Under the pieces are notes generated by a model. It was not told the origin of the DNA and made no database searches. It saw only the letters and a list, made by a program, of their open reading frames with translations. 64,000 nt of DNA from CAVZXS01 sp963779325. Lineage in GTDB: Bacteria > Bacteroidota > Bacteroidia > Chitinophagales > Chitinophagaceae. The position numbers and the translations under genes were made by a program. Below are positions 51,608 through 60,961 of this stretch, piece by piece. The stretch spans positions 558,001-622,000 of the forward strand of contig CAVZXS010000037.1 of NCBI GenBank assembly GCA_963779325.1, given 5' to 3'. How positions within the stretch are numbered: the first letter of the stretch is position 1; the number at the start of each line of letters is the position of its first letter.

Positions 51608-53473
51608 ATGATACAACGTACGGTTTCTTTTTTGACGGGTTTATTTCTTTCTTCAATAGCTGTAGGCCAAAACCTCAATTCGCAGGACTCGGCCTGGATA
51701 ATGGAGAATTATACTAAGACGGAAAAATACATTCCCATGCGGGATGGTATAAAATTATTTACAGCTATTTACATGCCGAAAGACACTACGGAACTTCACC
51801 CGGTATTGATGACCCGCACACCTTATTCCTGTTTTCCTTACGGAGAAAAAAATTTCAGATCGTTTTGGAATACCTATCACCGCTACTACCTGCGTGAAAA
51901 TTACATATTGGTAATACAGGATGTACGCGGCCGTTGGATGAGCGAGGGTGAGTTTGAGGATGTACGTCCGTTTAATGCCAACAAAAAGAGCAATGAAACC
52001 GATGAAGCAAGCGACACGTATGATGCCATTGAATGGCTGACAAAAAATTTACCCTTCAACAATAACAAAGTGGGTGTATTTGGTATTTCGTACCCGGGTT
52101 TTTATTCTACTATGGCGGCGGCAAGCGGTCACCCTTCGTTAAAAGCGGTAAGTCCGCAGGCGCCTGTTACGGATTGGTTTATCGGCGATGACTTTCATCA
52201 CAACGGAGCATTTTTTCAATTGGATGGATTTGGTTTTTATTCATCTTTCGGCAAACCAAGACCCAAGCCAACTACAGTGGGTCAGCCCGGCTACAATTTC
52301 ACAGTACGTGATAATTATAAATTCTTTTTGGAAGCCGGCACGCTGAAGGATTTACAGGTGAAAATGGGTGACAGTATAAAATTCTGGAAACAAATGTATG
52401 AACACCCCAATTACGACGATTGGTGGAAAGCCCGAAATGCAAGAGTTGCAATGTATAATATTAAACCGGCTATGTTGGTAACCGGCGGTTTGTTTGATGC
52501 GGAAGATTGCTGGGGTGCCTGGAATTTATATAAGGCCATTGAAAAACAAAATCCCGGTACAAATAATAAATTGGTAATGGGTCCTTGGTATCACGGTCAA
52601 TGGGCATCCAACGACGGAACCAAGTTGGGCAATGTACAATTTGACTCGAATACTTCCTATTGGTACCAGAACAATATTGAAATCCCTTTTTTCAATTATC
52701 ATTTAAAAGGAAAAGGAGATGCTACCAAACAAAGTGAAGCCACCATATTTTTTTCAGGAGAAAATAAATGGAAACAATTGGCGCAATGGCCGCCGGCAAA
52801 TCATACATCTGCAAGTATTTATTTATCAGCAAACGGAAGTCTTTCATGGACGGCGCCCGGTACAGGCAAAAGTTTTTCAGAATATATAAGTGATCCCGCG
52901 CATCCCGTTCCTTATACTGAAGATGTACATCACGGACGTACAAGAGAATACATGACCGATGACCAGCGATTCGCATCACGCAGACCCGATGTGTTGACTT
53001 TTGAAACAAATGTATTAGATAATGACATGACATTAGCAGGGCCGGTTATTGCAGATTTATTGACAAGCATCTCTACTACCGATGCGGATTTTGTTGTAAA
53101 AATTATTGATGTATTTGCTGATGGTTTTCGCTATACTAATTCAGGCACTTATCCAATGGGTGGCTATGAAATGTTGGTAAGAGGAGAAATTTTTCGCGGC
53201 CGTTACAGGAATAATTTTTCAGCACCCGAAGCATTTAAGCCCAATAAAATTGAAAGAGTAAAATTTGAACTACCTGACGTGGCGCATACATTTAAGAAGG
53301 GGCATAAACTAATGATACAAATACAGAGTAGCTGGTTTCCGCTGGCCGACAGGAACCCGCAGCAGTTTATAAATATTTATACGGCCGATAAAAAAGATTT
53401 TATAAAATCAACCATCCGCATTCATCATGATGCCGCCAACCCGTCGCGGTTGATTTTACCGATACTGAAATAG
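51608..53473 (+). CDS. CocE/NonD-family X-Pro-type hydrolase, exported
   Basis: The ATG at 51608 gives MIQRTVSFLTGLFLSSIAVGQ, a signal peptide; 11 extra residues come from an earlier frame. The 621-residue protein has the S15 core: VLMTRTPYSCFPYG, QDVRGRWMSEGEF, and nucleophile Ser in GVFGISYPGFYST. A C-terminal jelly roll (about 420-620) ends in FKKGHKLMIQIQSSWFP. The family includes cocaine esterase, glutaryl-7-ACA acylases and X-Pro peptidases; the substrate here is unknown. It is divergent from the NTF2-like gene. Confidence 0.88.
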   Translation: MIQRTVSFLTGLFLSSIAVGQNLNSQDSAWIMENYTKTEKYIPMRDGIKLFTAIYMPKDTTELHPVLMTRTPYSCFPYGEKNFRSFWNTYHRYYLRENYILVIQDVRGRWMSEGEFEDVRPFNANKKSNETDEASDTYDAIEWLTKNLPFNNNKVGVFGISYPGFYSTMAAASGHPSLKAVSPQAPVTDWFIGDDFHHNGAFFQLDGFGFYSSFGKPRPKPTTVGQPGYNFTVRDNYKFFLEAGTLKDLQVKMGDSIKFWKQMYEHPNYDDWWKARNARVAMYNIKPAMLVTGGLFDAEDCWGAWNLYKAIEKQNPGTNNKLVMGPWYHGQWASNDGTKLGNVQFDSNTSYWYQNNIEIPFFNYHLKGKGDATKQSEATIFFSGENKWKQLAQWPPANHTSASIYLSANGSLSWTAPGTGKSFSEYISDPAHPVPYTEDVHHGRTREYMTDDQRFASRRPDVLTFETNVLDNDMTLAGPVIADLLTSISTTDADFVVKIIDVFADGFRYTNSGTYPMGGYEMLVRGEIFRGRYRNNFSAPEAFKPNKIERVKFELPDVAHTFKKGHKLMIQIQSSWFPLADRNPQQFINIYTADKKDFIKSTIRIHHDAANPSRLILPILK

Positions 53474-53542
53474 AATAAACTCTTTTACTTAATCGTTGTT
53501 ATGAAGGCACCAAAATGATTAACAAAGAGTTTGGAATAATAA

Positions 53543-53574
53543 TTTGATGTTTAAACATTGTTTTTGTATTTTTG
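53543..53574 (+). promoter_or_regulatory. Bacteroidota-type promoter of the flavin reductase gene
   Basis: TTTG (53543-53546), 20 nt, then TATTTTTG (53567-53574) fit the -33/-7 consensus. The ATG is 18 nt further on at 53592. This is the best two-part promoter match I found. Confidence 0.6.
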
Positions 53575-53591
53575 ACTTTTAAAAATAAAAA

Positions 53592-54152
53592 ATGAGAATA
53601 GAAATAATTTCGGGCAGCCCGAGAAATGAAAGTCTTACCCGAAGAGTGGCTTTGCATTTAAAAAAACTACTTGCGGAAAAAGACGGTATCACTGCGGATA
53701 TACTTGACATACGGGAATGGAACCTCCCTCCTGTTCAAACTACTTATACGTCGGTCGAAAATACACCCAAAGAGTTTAAAGCAGTAAGTGAAAGGATTTT
53801 TAAAGCAGACGCTTTTATTTTGGTAACTCCTGAATACAACGGCAGTTATTCACCGGCAATGAAAAATTTATTAGATCATTATCCCAAACAGCACCGTAAG
53901 TCCTTCGGTATTGTAACGGCATCGCCGGGTGCCATGGGCGGTATGCGGGCAGCGCAAAACTTATTATTACTGGTGCCTGCATTTTTCGGCATTGCTTCGC
54001 CCTATATGCTTATCACACCGCAGGTAGATAAAAAATTTGATAAGGAAGGAAATTTATTGGATGAAGCCTTTCAAAAAAATATTGACATTTTTCTAACTGA
54101 GTATTTATGGCTGGCAAGAAGTGTAGCAGCTCAAAAAACAATAGCTGCCTGA
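53592..54152 (+). CDS. NAD(P)H-dependent FMN reductase
   Basis: The 186-residue flavodoxin-fold protein has the FMN phosphate loop SGSPRNESLTRRV, TPEYNGSYSPAMKNLLDH, and GIVTASPGAMGGMRA, as in chromate/azo-type NADPH:FMN reductases. It supplies reduced FMN or reduces quinones or other electrophiles. It is followed 46 nt later by a pirin-like gene, a common neighbour in stress-type loci. A clear promoter precedes it. Confidence 0.88.
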   Translation: MRIEIISGSPRNESLTRRVALHLKKLLAEKDGITADILDIREWNLPPVQTTYTSVENTPKEFKAVSERIFKADAFILVTPEYNGSYSPAMKNLLDHYPKQHRKSFGIVTASPGAMGGMRAAQNLLLLVPAFFGIASPYMLITPQVDKKFDKEGNLLDEAFQKNIDIFLTEYLWLARSVAAQKTIAA

Positions 54153-54197
54153 TAATAAAACCTCCAAAGAAAATGATAATAGAAAAAAGGAATAATA

Positions 54198-54917
54198 ATG
54201 AAAACGATTTTACATAAAGCTAATACAAGAGGTCATGCGGACCACGGTTGGCTGAAAGCCAATCACAGTTTTAGTTTTGCAGGTTATTATGATGAAGACA
54301 GGGTACATTTTGGTGCATTGCGTGTGCTGAACGATGATCAAATTGCTGCGGGCATGGGCTTTGGTACGCACCCGCATGATAATATGGAAATAATTACCAT
54401 ACCGCTGGAAGGTGAATTGGTACATAAAGACAGTATGGGCAATACCGGTATCATCAGTAAGGGTGAAATACAGGTGATGAGTGCAGGCACGGGCATACGC
54501 CATTCTGAATACAATAACAGCGCCGATAAAGAACTGCGTTTGTTACAGATATGGTTATTTCCGGAAAAAAGGAATGTAGAACCCCGCTACGATCAGAAAA
54601 AATATTCTTTGGAAGAAACACATAATAATTTACTGAATGTGGTTTCGCCCATGAATAGCCCTGCGGGTATCCATATACATCAGCAGGCATGGTTTAGTTT
54701 GGGAAAATTAGATAAAGGTTTTTCTACCACCTACAAACTGAATAAAAAAGATAATGGTGTATATGCTTTTGTCATCGACGGGGATATCAGCATCAACGGC
54801 GAACAACTAAATCGCCGGGATGCATTGGCCATTACCGAAGCCGATTCATTTGAAATAAAAGCAGGTACCGATGCCGAGCTGTTATTGATGGAAGTACCGA
54901 TGCTGCAATGGTATTGA
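54198..54917 (+). CDS. pirin-family protein (bicupin)
   Basis: The 239-residue protein matches bacterial pirin/YhaK: RGHADHGWLKANHSFSFAGYYD, then the metal motif GTHPHDNMEIITIPLEGEL and MSAGTGIRHSEYN. It has an N-terminal cupin with His and Glu ligands and a second, degenerate cupin. Members can have quercetin 2,3-dioxygenase activity or regulate redox responses. It probably shares a transcript with the flavin reductase. Confidence 0.9.
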   Translation: MKTILHKANTRGHADHGWLKANHSFSFAGYYDEDRVHFGALRVLNDDQIAAGMGFGTHPHDNMEIITIPLEGELVHKDSMGNTGIISKGEIQVMSAGTGIRHSEYNNSADKELRLLQIWLFPEKRNVEPRYDQKKYSLEETHNNLLNVVSPMNSPAGIHIHQQAWFSLGKLDKGFSTTYKLNKKDNGVYAFVIDGDISINGEQLNRRDALAITEADSFEIKAGTDAELLLMEVPMLQWY

Positions 54918-54965
54918 ATAGGAAACTATTACTTTACCGCTTTAATTACTCTACATTTCTATTTG

Positions 54966-54973
54966 TATATTTG
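54966..54973 (+). promoter_or_regulatory. candidate -7 promoter box of aspS
   Basis: TATATTTG fits TANNTTTG and ends 19 nt before the true aspS ATG (54993). No good -33 element was found. Confidence 0.45.
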
Positions 54974-54992
54974 CCGCTCAATTAAAACAGAC

Positions 54993-56820
54993 ATGTACAG
55001 AACTCATACCTGCGGCGAATTAAGAATGGCTGATATAAATAAGGAAGTGACCCTTGCCGGGTTGGGTGCAAACCGTGCGTAAGTTTGGCAGTATTACTTT
55101 TGTAGACCTGCGTGACCGCTACGGCATTACCCAATTATTATTTGGTGAAGAGCTGAACAAGGTGTTGGATGAAAATCCTTTGGGTCGCGAATTTGTGCTG
55201 CAGGCAACGGGCAAAGTAAGTGAGCGCAGTAGTAAAAATGCCAATATACCCACCGGCGATATTGAAATAACTATTACTGAATTTAAAATACTGAATAAAT
55301 CTATAACGCCTCCTTTCTCGATACAAGATGATACCGATGGCGGCGATGATCTACGAATGAAATATCGTTTTCTTGATTTGCGGCGTAATGCGGTAAAGAA
55401 AAATCTTGAACTGCGATATGCCGTGGGCCGAAGTGCCAGAAATTATTTGCACCTGAATAATTTCATGGATATTGAAACGCCTTTTTTAATTAAATCAACT
55501 CCGGAAGGTGCGAGAGACTTTGTAGTACCCAGCCGTATGAACCCCGGGCAGTTTTATGCGTTGCCGCAAAGTCCGCAAACTTTCAAACAACTATTAATGG
55601 TAAGCGGTTACGATCGTTATTACCAAATCGTAAAATGTTTCCGGGACGAAGATCTGCGTGCCGATCGTCAACCCGAGTTTACACAGATAGATTGTGAAAT
55701 GGCCTTTGTACAGCAGGAAGATATTCTGAATATGTTTGAAGGTTTGATAAAACAAATTTTTAAAGATGTAAAAAATATTGACTACACTGAAAAAGTAGAA
55801 CGAATGACTTGGGAAGAAGCAATGTGGCAGTATGGAAATGATAAACCTGATATTCGTTTTGGGATGAAGATGTGTAATTTGAAGTTCCCGTTGCACACTT
55901 TTCTGTCTAAAGAAAATATTTCATCATTAATTGAAGGAAGCTTCCCTGTGTTCAATGATGCCGAAACCGTTATTGCCATCAGCGTCCCGGGTTGTAGTGA
56001 ATATACCCGCAAACAAACAGATGAACTGACCGAGTGGGTTAAACGTCCGCAGATAGGCATGAAAGGCTTGGTATATATTAAGTGTAATGCCGACGGAACA
56101 TTTAAAAGCAGCGTAGATAAGTTTTACAATGAAGAACAACTTAAATCAATTGCCGCTGCCGCCAATGCACAACCCGGTGATTTAATTCTGCTGTTAGCCG
56201 GTGCCGAAGAAAAAACCCGTAAAGCCACCAGCGATTTAAGAATGTATATGGCTGATAAATTGGGTTTACGAAAGATTGATGATTTTAAATTACTCTGGGT
56301 ACTCGACTTTCCGTTGTTTGAGTACGATGAGGAAGGAAATCGATGGGTAGCACGCCACCATCCGTTTACAAGTCCCAAGCCGGCACAAATAGAAACAATG
56401 ATTAACAATAACCCCGCAATTGAAAATGCCGCCGAATATTTAAAACATCCTTACGCTAATATTAAAGCTAATGCGTATGATATGGTATTGAACGGCAACG
56501 AAATTGGCGGCGGTTCCATTCGTATTTTTCAACGGGAGCTGCAGGAAAAAATGTTTGCGGCATTGGGTATGGATAAAGAAGAGCAACTGCACAAGTTTGG
56601 TTTCTTACTTGGCGCTTTTGAATACGGCGCTCCTCCGCATGGCGGTATTGCATTCGGTTTCGACAGGTTATGCGCCATACTCGGCGGCAGCGAAAGCATT
56701 CGTGATTTTATTGCTTTCCCAAAAAATAACAGCGGCAGAGATGTGATGCTGGATGCACCGGGCACAATAGATGATAAACAGTTTGATGAGTTGCAGATAA
56801 AGTTGAATTTGAAGGGATAA
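54993..56820 (+). pseudogene. aspS: aspartyl-tRNA synthetase with an apparent +1 frameshift after codon 23
   Basis: The true start is the ATG at 54993, reading MYRTHTCGELRMADINKEVT, the conserved AspRS N-terminus. After codon 23 (TLAG) the frame reaches a stop at 55080, while the family continues WVQTVRKFGSITFVDLRDR in the +1 frame. Removing one G or T near GGGTT (55059-55063) joins the parts into about 608 residues. The rest is intact: RYLDLRR, ATPEGARDFVVPSR, FRDEDLRADRQPEFTQID, and GGIAFGFDRL. As aspS is essential, a base-call error or recoding is more likely than true loss. A TTG at 55054 would give a truncated protein lacking part of the anticodon-binding domain. Confidence 0.85.
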
Positions 56821-56874
56821 AATATTGTCCGCAGATTAACACGGATTTTTTTAACTTTATTTCAAACAGAAATT

Positions 56875-57069
56875 ATGATTATTAAAATCCCAAAAGAAAC
56901 TTCTCCAAAAAAAATAAGAAGCCTTCTTAAAAAAAGAACAGCAAACTCAACAAAGAAAAATATTGATTCTTTTTTTGGTCAATTGCCAAAGATTGAAGAC
57001 GGAGTGATGTTTCAAAAGAAAGTACGCAATGAGTGGCAATCTGTTGCTTGCAGTTTCAAAGCAGATTAA
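56875..57069 (+). CDS. small hypothetical protein, possibly antitoxin-like
   Basis: The 64-residue protein is basic in its first half (KKIRSLLKKRTANSTKKN) and ends FFGQLPKIEDGVMFQKKVRNEWQSVACS. The FFG(x)LP...YQKKVRNEW-type tail recalls small Bacteroidota antitoxins found with PIN toxins, but no toxin gene follows; the next gene is rarA, 24 nt away. I cannot assign a function. The codon pattern and full frame suggest it is real. Confidence 0.45.
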   Translation: MIIKIPKETSPKKIRSLLKKRTANSTKKNIDSFFGQLPKIEDGVMFQKKVRNEWQSVACSFKAD

Positions 57070-57092
57070 TTTTGACTTTTAAATTTTAAATT

Positions 57093-58379
57093 TTGACTTC
57101 TCTCCCTCCCTTAGCCGAACGTCTTCGCCCCTCTTCGTTAAATGATCTGGTGGGCCAACAGCACCTTACCGGCAAAGGAAGTATTTTACGTACGGCTATT
57201 GAAGCAGGAAAAATTCCCAGTATGATTTTATGGGGACCGCCCGGTACGGGCAAAACTACCATCGCCAATATCATTGCACAAACATTACAGGTTCCGTTTT
57301 ATACGCTCAGCGCTATTTCTTCGGGAGTAAAAGAAGTAAGAGAAGTAATTGAAGAAGCAAAGACAAAAGAAAAAGTCATTTTATTCATTGATGAAATTCA
57401 TCGTTTTAATAAGGGCCAGCAAGATGCGTTATTAGGTGCGGTAGAAAAAGGTATCATCACATTAATTGGCGCTACAACAGAGAACCCGTCTTTTGAAGTG
57501 AACAGCGCCTTACTCAGCCGCTGCCAGGTATATGTATTGAAAGCATTAGATGAAAAAGATTTGATTCAACTGTTGCACCATGCATTGAAAGATGATGAAT
57601 TGCTGAAAACAAAAAATATTGAGTTGAAGGAAACGGCAGCGCTGATTAATATCTCCGGTGGTGACGCTCGTAAACTCTTAAACCTTCTCGAACTCGTAGC
57701 AGAGTCTTCAGAAGTCTCCCCCTTTGGGGGAGATTTAGAGGGGGCCGTTATTACGGATGAGTTAATAATGAATGTTGCGCAGCAACGCATTGCACTTTAT
57801 GATAAAAAAGGAGAGCAGCATTACGATATTATTTCTGCATTTATAAAATCTATTCGCGGCAGCGACCCCAATGCTGCTGTATACTGGCTGGCCCGGATGA
57901 TTGAAGGCGGAGAGGACGTAAAATTTATCGCAAGAAGATTATTGATACTGGCGAGTGAAGATATCGGCAATGCCAATCCCAATGCTTTGTTATTAGCCAA
58001 CGCAACATTTGATGCAGTAAATAAAATTGGTTATCCTGAAAGCAGCCTTATTTTATCGCAGTGCACCATCTATTTAGCCGGCAGCGCAAAAAGCAACTCA
58101 GCCACCGTGGCCATTGGTGCGGCAATGAGTGCAGTGAAACAACAAGGCGATTTACCCGTGCCTTTACATTTGCGCAATGCTCCTACCAAATTCATGAAAG
58201 ATTTAGGTTATAAAAAAGGATACGAATACTCACATAATTACGAAAACAATTTTTCGCAGCAGGAATATTTACCTGATGAAGTAAAAAGCACTTCTTTTTA
58301 TGAACCCGGTAAAAATTTACGGGAAGAAGAGATGCGTAAATTTTTAAAGATGTTGTGGAAGGATAAATATAATTATTAA
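57093..58379 (+). CDS. rarA: replication-associated recombination AAA ATPase RarA/MgsA
   Basis: The 428-residue protein has Walker A GPPGTGKTT (48-56), Walker B ILFIDEIHRFNK, and the sensor-like TLIGATTENPSF. It ends in the MgsA C-terminal part (YKKGYEYSHNYENNF). RarA acts at stalled replication forks. No in-frame ATG is available, so TTG at 57093 is taken; MTSLPPLAERLRPSSLNDLV is a normal RarA start. Oddly, codons 207-218 (EVSPFGGDLEGA) are encoded by a palindromic element (57715-57745) and have no counterpart in relatives, where the region is short. Confidence 0.9.
   Translation: MTSLPPLAERLRPSSLNDLVGQQHLTGKGSILRTAIEAGKIPSMILWGPPGTGKTTIANIIAQTLQVPFYTLSAISSGVKEVREVIEEAKTKEKVILFIDEIHRFNKGQQDALLGAVEKGIITLIGATTENPSFEVNSALLSRCQVYVLKALDEKDLIQLLHHALKDDELLKTKNIELKETAALINISGGDARKLLNLLELVAESSEVSPFGGDLEGAVITDELIMNVAQQRIALYDKKGEQHYDIISAFIKSIRGSDPNAAVYWLARMIEGGEDVKFIARRLLILASEDIGNANPNALLLANATFDAVNKIGYPESSLILSQCTIYLAGSAKSNSATVAIGAAMSAVKQQGDLPVPLHLRNAPTKFMKDLGYKKGYEYSHNYENNFSQQEYLPDEVKSTSFYEPGKNLREEEMRKFLKMLWKDKYNY
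57715..57745 (+). repeat. GC-rich palindromic element inserted in frame in rarA
   Basis: TCTCCCCC-TTT-GGGGGAGA (57715-57733) is a perfect 8-bp inverted repeat with 3-nt loop, followed by TTTAGAGGGGGC. In the rarA frame it encodes VSPFGGDLEGA, inserted between the lid-domain LELVAESS and VITDELIMN. It closely resembles a dispersed Bacteroidota intergenic repeat as I remember it. Confidence 0.65.
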
Positions 58380-58421
58380 CGAGCTGTTCTTTTGCCCGTT
58401 ACCTTATGCCTTAACCCGGAA

Positions 58422-59267
58422 CTAAACCTTTTTCTGTATTATCAAACCTATTGAAGTAACAACATATTTATCTACCTGGAGTTTAAGATGTATTTTTTGC
58501 TGATGCGGTTCTACATCAACCGCAAAGTCTTCCGGCAGTCCGCCCAACGAAAAATCAAGTTCTTCCACAAAATGACCCTCATTTCGCAAATCTGTAACAA
58601 TTTTTTCAATATCCCTGTACCGGTAAATTACCGTACTTTCATTTTCCTGAGTTTCATCATTCGATGAAATATTATATTCAGTTGTATGCACGGCCCAACC
58701 CCCGGGCTTTAAGGTCTTCATTTGGTTTTTTAAAAACCCGAATCCTTTTTCCAAACTGCCTAAATGTTCGAAAGAACAACTGCTCCAGTTAAAATCAAAG
58801 TTTTGTAAATCATCAGGAATATCATTCATATCAACCGGCCTGTACTTTACCCTTCGGGCAAAAGCCTCTTCATCACACAATTGTCTTGTATTTAAAGATT
58901 CAAGCCCGAAACAAAGTTGATTACCGTTCGTCCAGCCCATTTCAATTCCTTTTTCCGGAAAGATATCTGTAGCCAAAATATTACACCCAAAACTGGCGAA
59001 CATAGCGGGCAATGGTTCTGTTCCCACCGCAAACACCAAACCGTTTTTATCTTCTTCAATACAACCCCGCTCCCACAAGGCCTGCATTACATATACAAAC
59101 TCCCATTGCTTGCGATGGTAGTTGGGCTTTTCGCCCAATTGATTGCACCAATGCATAAACCAATCAGTTTTATAATCCTTCGCCTTACACAGCTCTGATC
59201 TCCTTTTACCAAAGTCGCTTAACAACCCGGTGTTCCACTTTCTCGGCAACGGCTTTGTATCTATCAT
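58422..59267 (-). CDS. class I SAM-dependent methyltransferase
   Basis: The 281-residue protein has a loose SAM motif (GLVFAVGTEPLPAMFASFGC, followed by ATDIFPEKGIEMGW) and, later, FDFNWSSCSFEHLGSLEKGF. The SxSFEHL block with following LKPGGWAVHTTEY is typical of Methyltransf_11/type-12 enzymes linked to glycan clusters. It has no signal peptide. It lies 18 nt after the GT4 gene on the minus strand, so the two probably form an operon that modifies a sugar or lipid intermediate. Confidence 0.72.
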   Translation of the reverse strand: MIDTKPLPRKWNTGLLSDFGKRRSELCKAKDYKTDWFMHWCNQLGEKPNYHRKQWEFVYVMQALWERGCIEEDKNGLVFAVGTEPLPAMFASFGCNILATDIFPEKGIEMGWTNGNQLCFGLESLNTRQLCDEEAFARRVKYRPVDMNDIPDDLQNFDFNWSSCSFEHLGSLEKGFGFLKNQMKTLKPGGWAVHTTEYNISSNDETQENESTVIYRYRDIEKIVTDLRNEGHFVEELDFSLGGLPEDFAVDVEPHQQKIHLKLQVDKYVVTSIGLIIQKKV

Positions 59268-59285
59268 TATCTTATATTTAAAAAA

Positions 59286-60356
59286 TTATTTTAGCTGTAA
59301 AAGTGATCGATACACTTTTAGGTATTCAACTGCTTTTTCATCCCAACTAAATTCATTTCCTCTTTTCATTATTTTACCGGCAAGCCCGTTTTTTCTATAT
59401 TCCATCATGCCTTCATTAAAAACCTGCTGCATGTGAAAGGGTTCAAAATCATTAAAGTAAAAAGCTACATCGCCTCCTATTTCCGGTAGTGAGGTACGAT
59501 TGGATAAAAATAATGGCTTGCCAAACTTCATGGCTTCTACTACCGGGGCGCCGAAGCCTTCGGCTAAAGAAGGCAACATAAATGCCATACAGTTTTTAAA
59601 GTACCAGGCTTTATCTTCCTCCGATACAGGGCCTAATATATGCAAACGTTCAGACACCCCGAGTTTTCTTGCCTGTATCCGCATCCGGTTTATATAATCC
59701 GGATCATCTAATTTACCCGCAATTATTAAATCAAACTCAGTGTGTTTTAATAAAGGTACGAGTGTATGAAAATTCTTTTTACGGTTTACATAACCCATCG
59801 TAAATATAAAAGGCTTCGACGGCTTATAGCCTGCCGGCCTTGGCGGAGGTATATTTACATTATGTGTACCGTTATAAATAACATACAAAGGCTTATCTTT
59901 TATATCCAGGTAAGTAGTTACATCACTCTTGCAATGATTTGAAATACAAACCAGCGCATCACTTCTGTCAATTAATCGTTGCGTTTTATGCAAACTGTCA
60001 ATTCGTTCGCTATCAGGCTTATCTTCATGCAAACAATTTAAATCATGAATGGTAAGGAGTATTTGGGTATGCATATTTTTTTTTGGCAATACTCGTCCGG
60101 ATTGAAAAGGGGCATGCCAAATATCACAATCCCACAAAAAAGGTTTAAAAACTTTATCGTGCCACTTTCTTTCTTTAATGCAGCTACTATTGCCTCCAAA
60201 TGCAGCCGCTTCTGAAGGAGGAACATAAAAAAATATTTTCTCTGACTGCTCCTTATCAAGTATTTTTTTTAGATGCAGCCCTAAATTGAGGCAATAATGA
60301 TACAAACCCGAATCCCGGTACCGCATCAAATCGCAATCCAAAATAATTTTTTTCAT
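59286..60356 (-). CDS. family 4 glycosyltransferase
   Basis: The 356-residue GT-B enzyme starts MKKIILDCDLMRYRDSGLYH. The C-terminal half has FTMGYVNRKKNFHTLVPLL and the GT4 donor-site motif LPSLAEGFGAPVVEAM. A clear paralogue sits divergently at 60962-62020; both share the CDxMxYxxxGLYHYCLNLGLHL opening, LTIHDLN and the FGKPLFLS-RT-LPEIG block. Donor and acceptor sugars are unknown. Confidence 0.85.
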   Translation of the reverse strand: MKKIILDCDLMRYRDSGLYHYCLNLGLHLKKILDKEQSEKIFFYVPPSEAAAFGGNSSCIKERKWHDKVFKPFLWDCDIWHAPFQSGRVLPKKNMHTQILLTIHDLNCLHEDKPDSERIDSLHKTQRLIDRSDALVCISNHCKSDVTTYLDIKDKPLYVIYNGTHNVNIPPPRPAGYKPSKPFIFTMGYVNRKKNFHTLVPLLKHTEFDLIIAGKLDDPDYINRMRIQARKLGVSERLHILGPVSEEDKAWYFKNCMAFMLPSLAEGFGAPVVEAMKFGKPLFLSNRTSLPEIGGDVAFYFNDFEPFHMQQVFNEGMMEYRKNGLAGKIMKRGNEFSWDEKAVEYLKVYRSLLQLK

Positions 60357-60961
60357 ACCATTATTGTAAAAATTCCATTACAAAAAATTTCGGGGTGTGC
60401 TTGAAATAAGTATACAGCCACAATCTTGCCAAAAATATTTTAATCGCTTTTAGTAAATGTATTGTACGCCCGATTATTATCTGAATCCTCAATTCATATG
60501 TTTTGAAAGATGACAACGAAAAGAAAATTACCGATGTACCTGCCATCTTTTTTTCTTTAGTCGCTGCTGTCACTTTCATTAAACAAATACCCGTTCTTTA
60601 AGTCAGTAATTACGTACCGATAAAATGTAACCTGCCTGCTTAAAAGAATATGCGTTACACAAAGGAACCCGGTTACAATAGCACGGGCAAGGGTTACTAA
60701 ACAGTGTAACAGTCGGTTGAAATGATCGGCAAACCGGTCTTTTATTTACGCAACTCATGTGTTCGGAATGATAATTGTTTAATAAACAATACAACAGGCA
60801 AGATCAATTAAGTATTTTTTTATTATGACATTAAAATGATAAACACCCGTGCAACGCCTGATTATTTACCGATGTCAGCACATAAATCCCTGGTATTCGG
60901 ATAAATAGGAATAATATTTGTTTGTACGGTAACAGTTTTGCTAACCTAACACCTTATTTAA
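60357..60961. other. 605-nt divergent intergenic region between GT4 paralogues
   Basis: No gene I can support lies here. An ORF of 72 codons (60361-60579, minus) ends 4 nt before the GT4 start, but its composition is AT-rich and its sequence matches nothing I know. Short repeats such as AAACCCGGTTACAATAGCACGGGC (near 60665-60690) and several AT-rich stretches are present. It must hold the divergent promoters, but no good TANNTTTG box was found. Confidence 0.4.

Noticed and set aside
60361..60579. 72-codon ORF before the minus-strand GT4 gene
   Set aside because: No recognisable pattern and no promoter; its end 4 nt before the GT4 start is the only argument for it.
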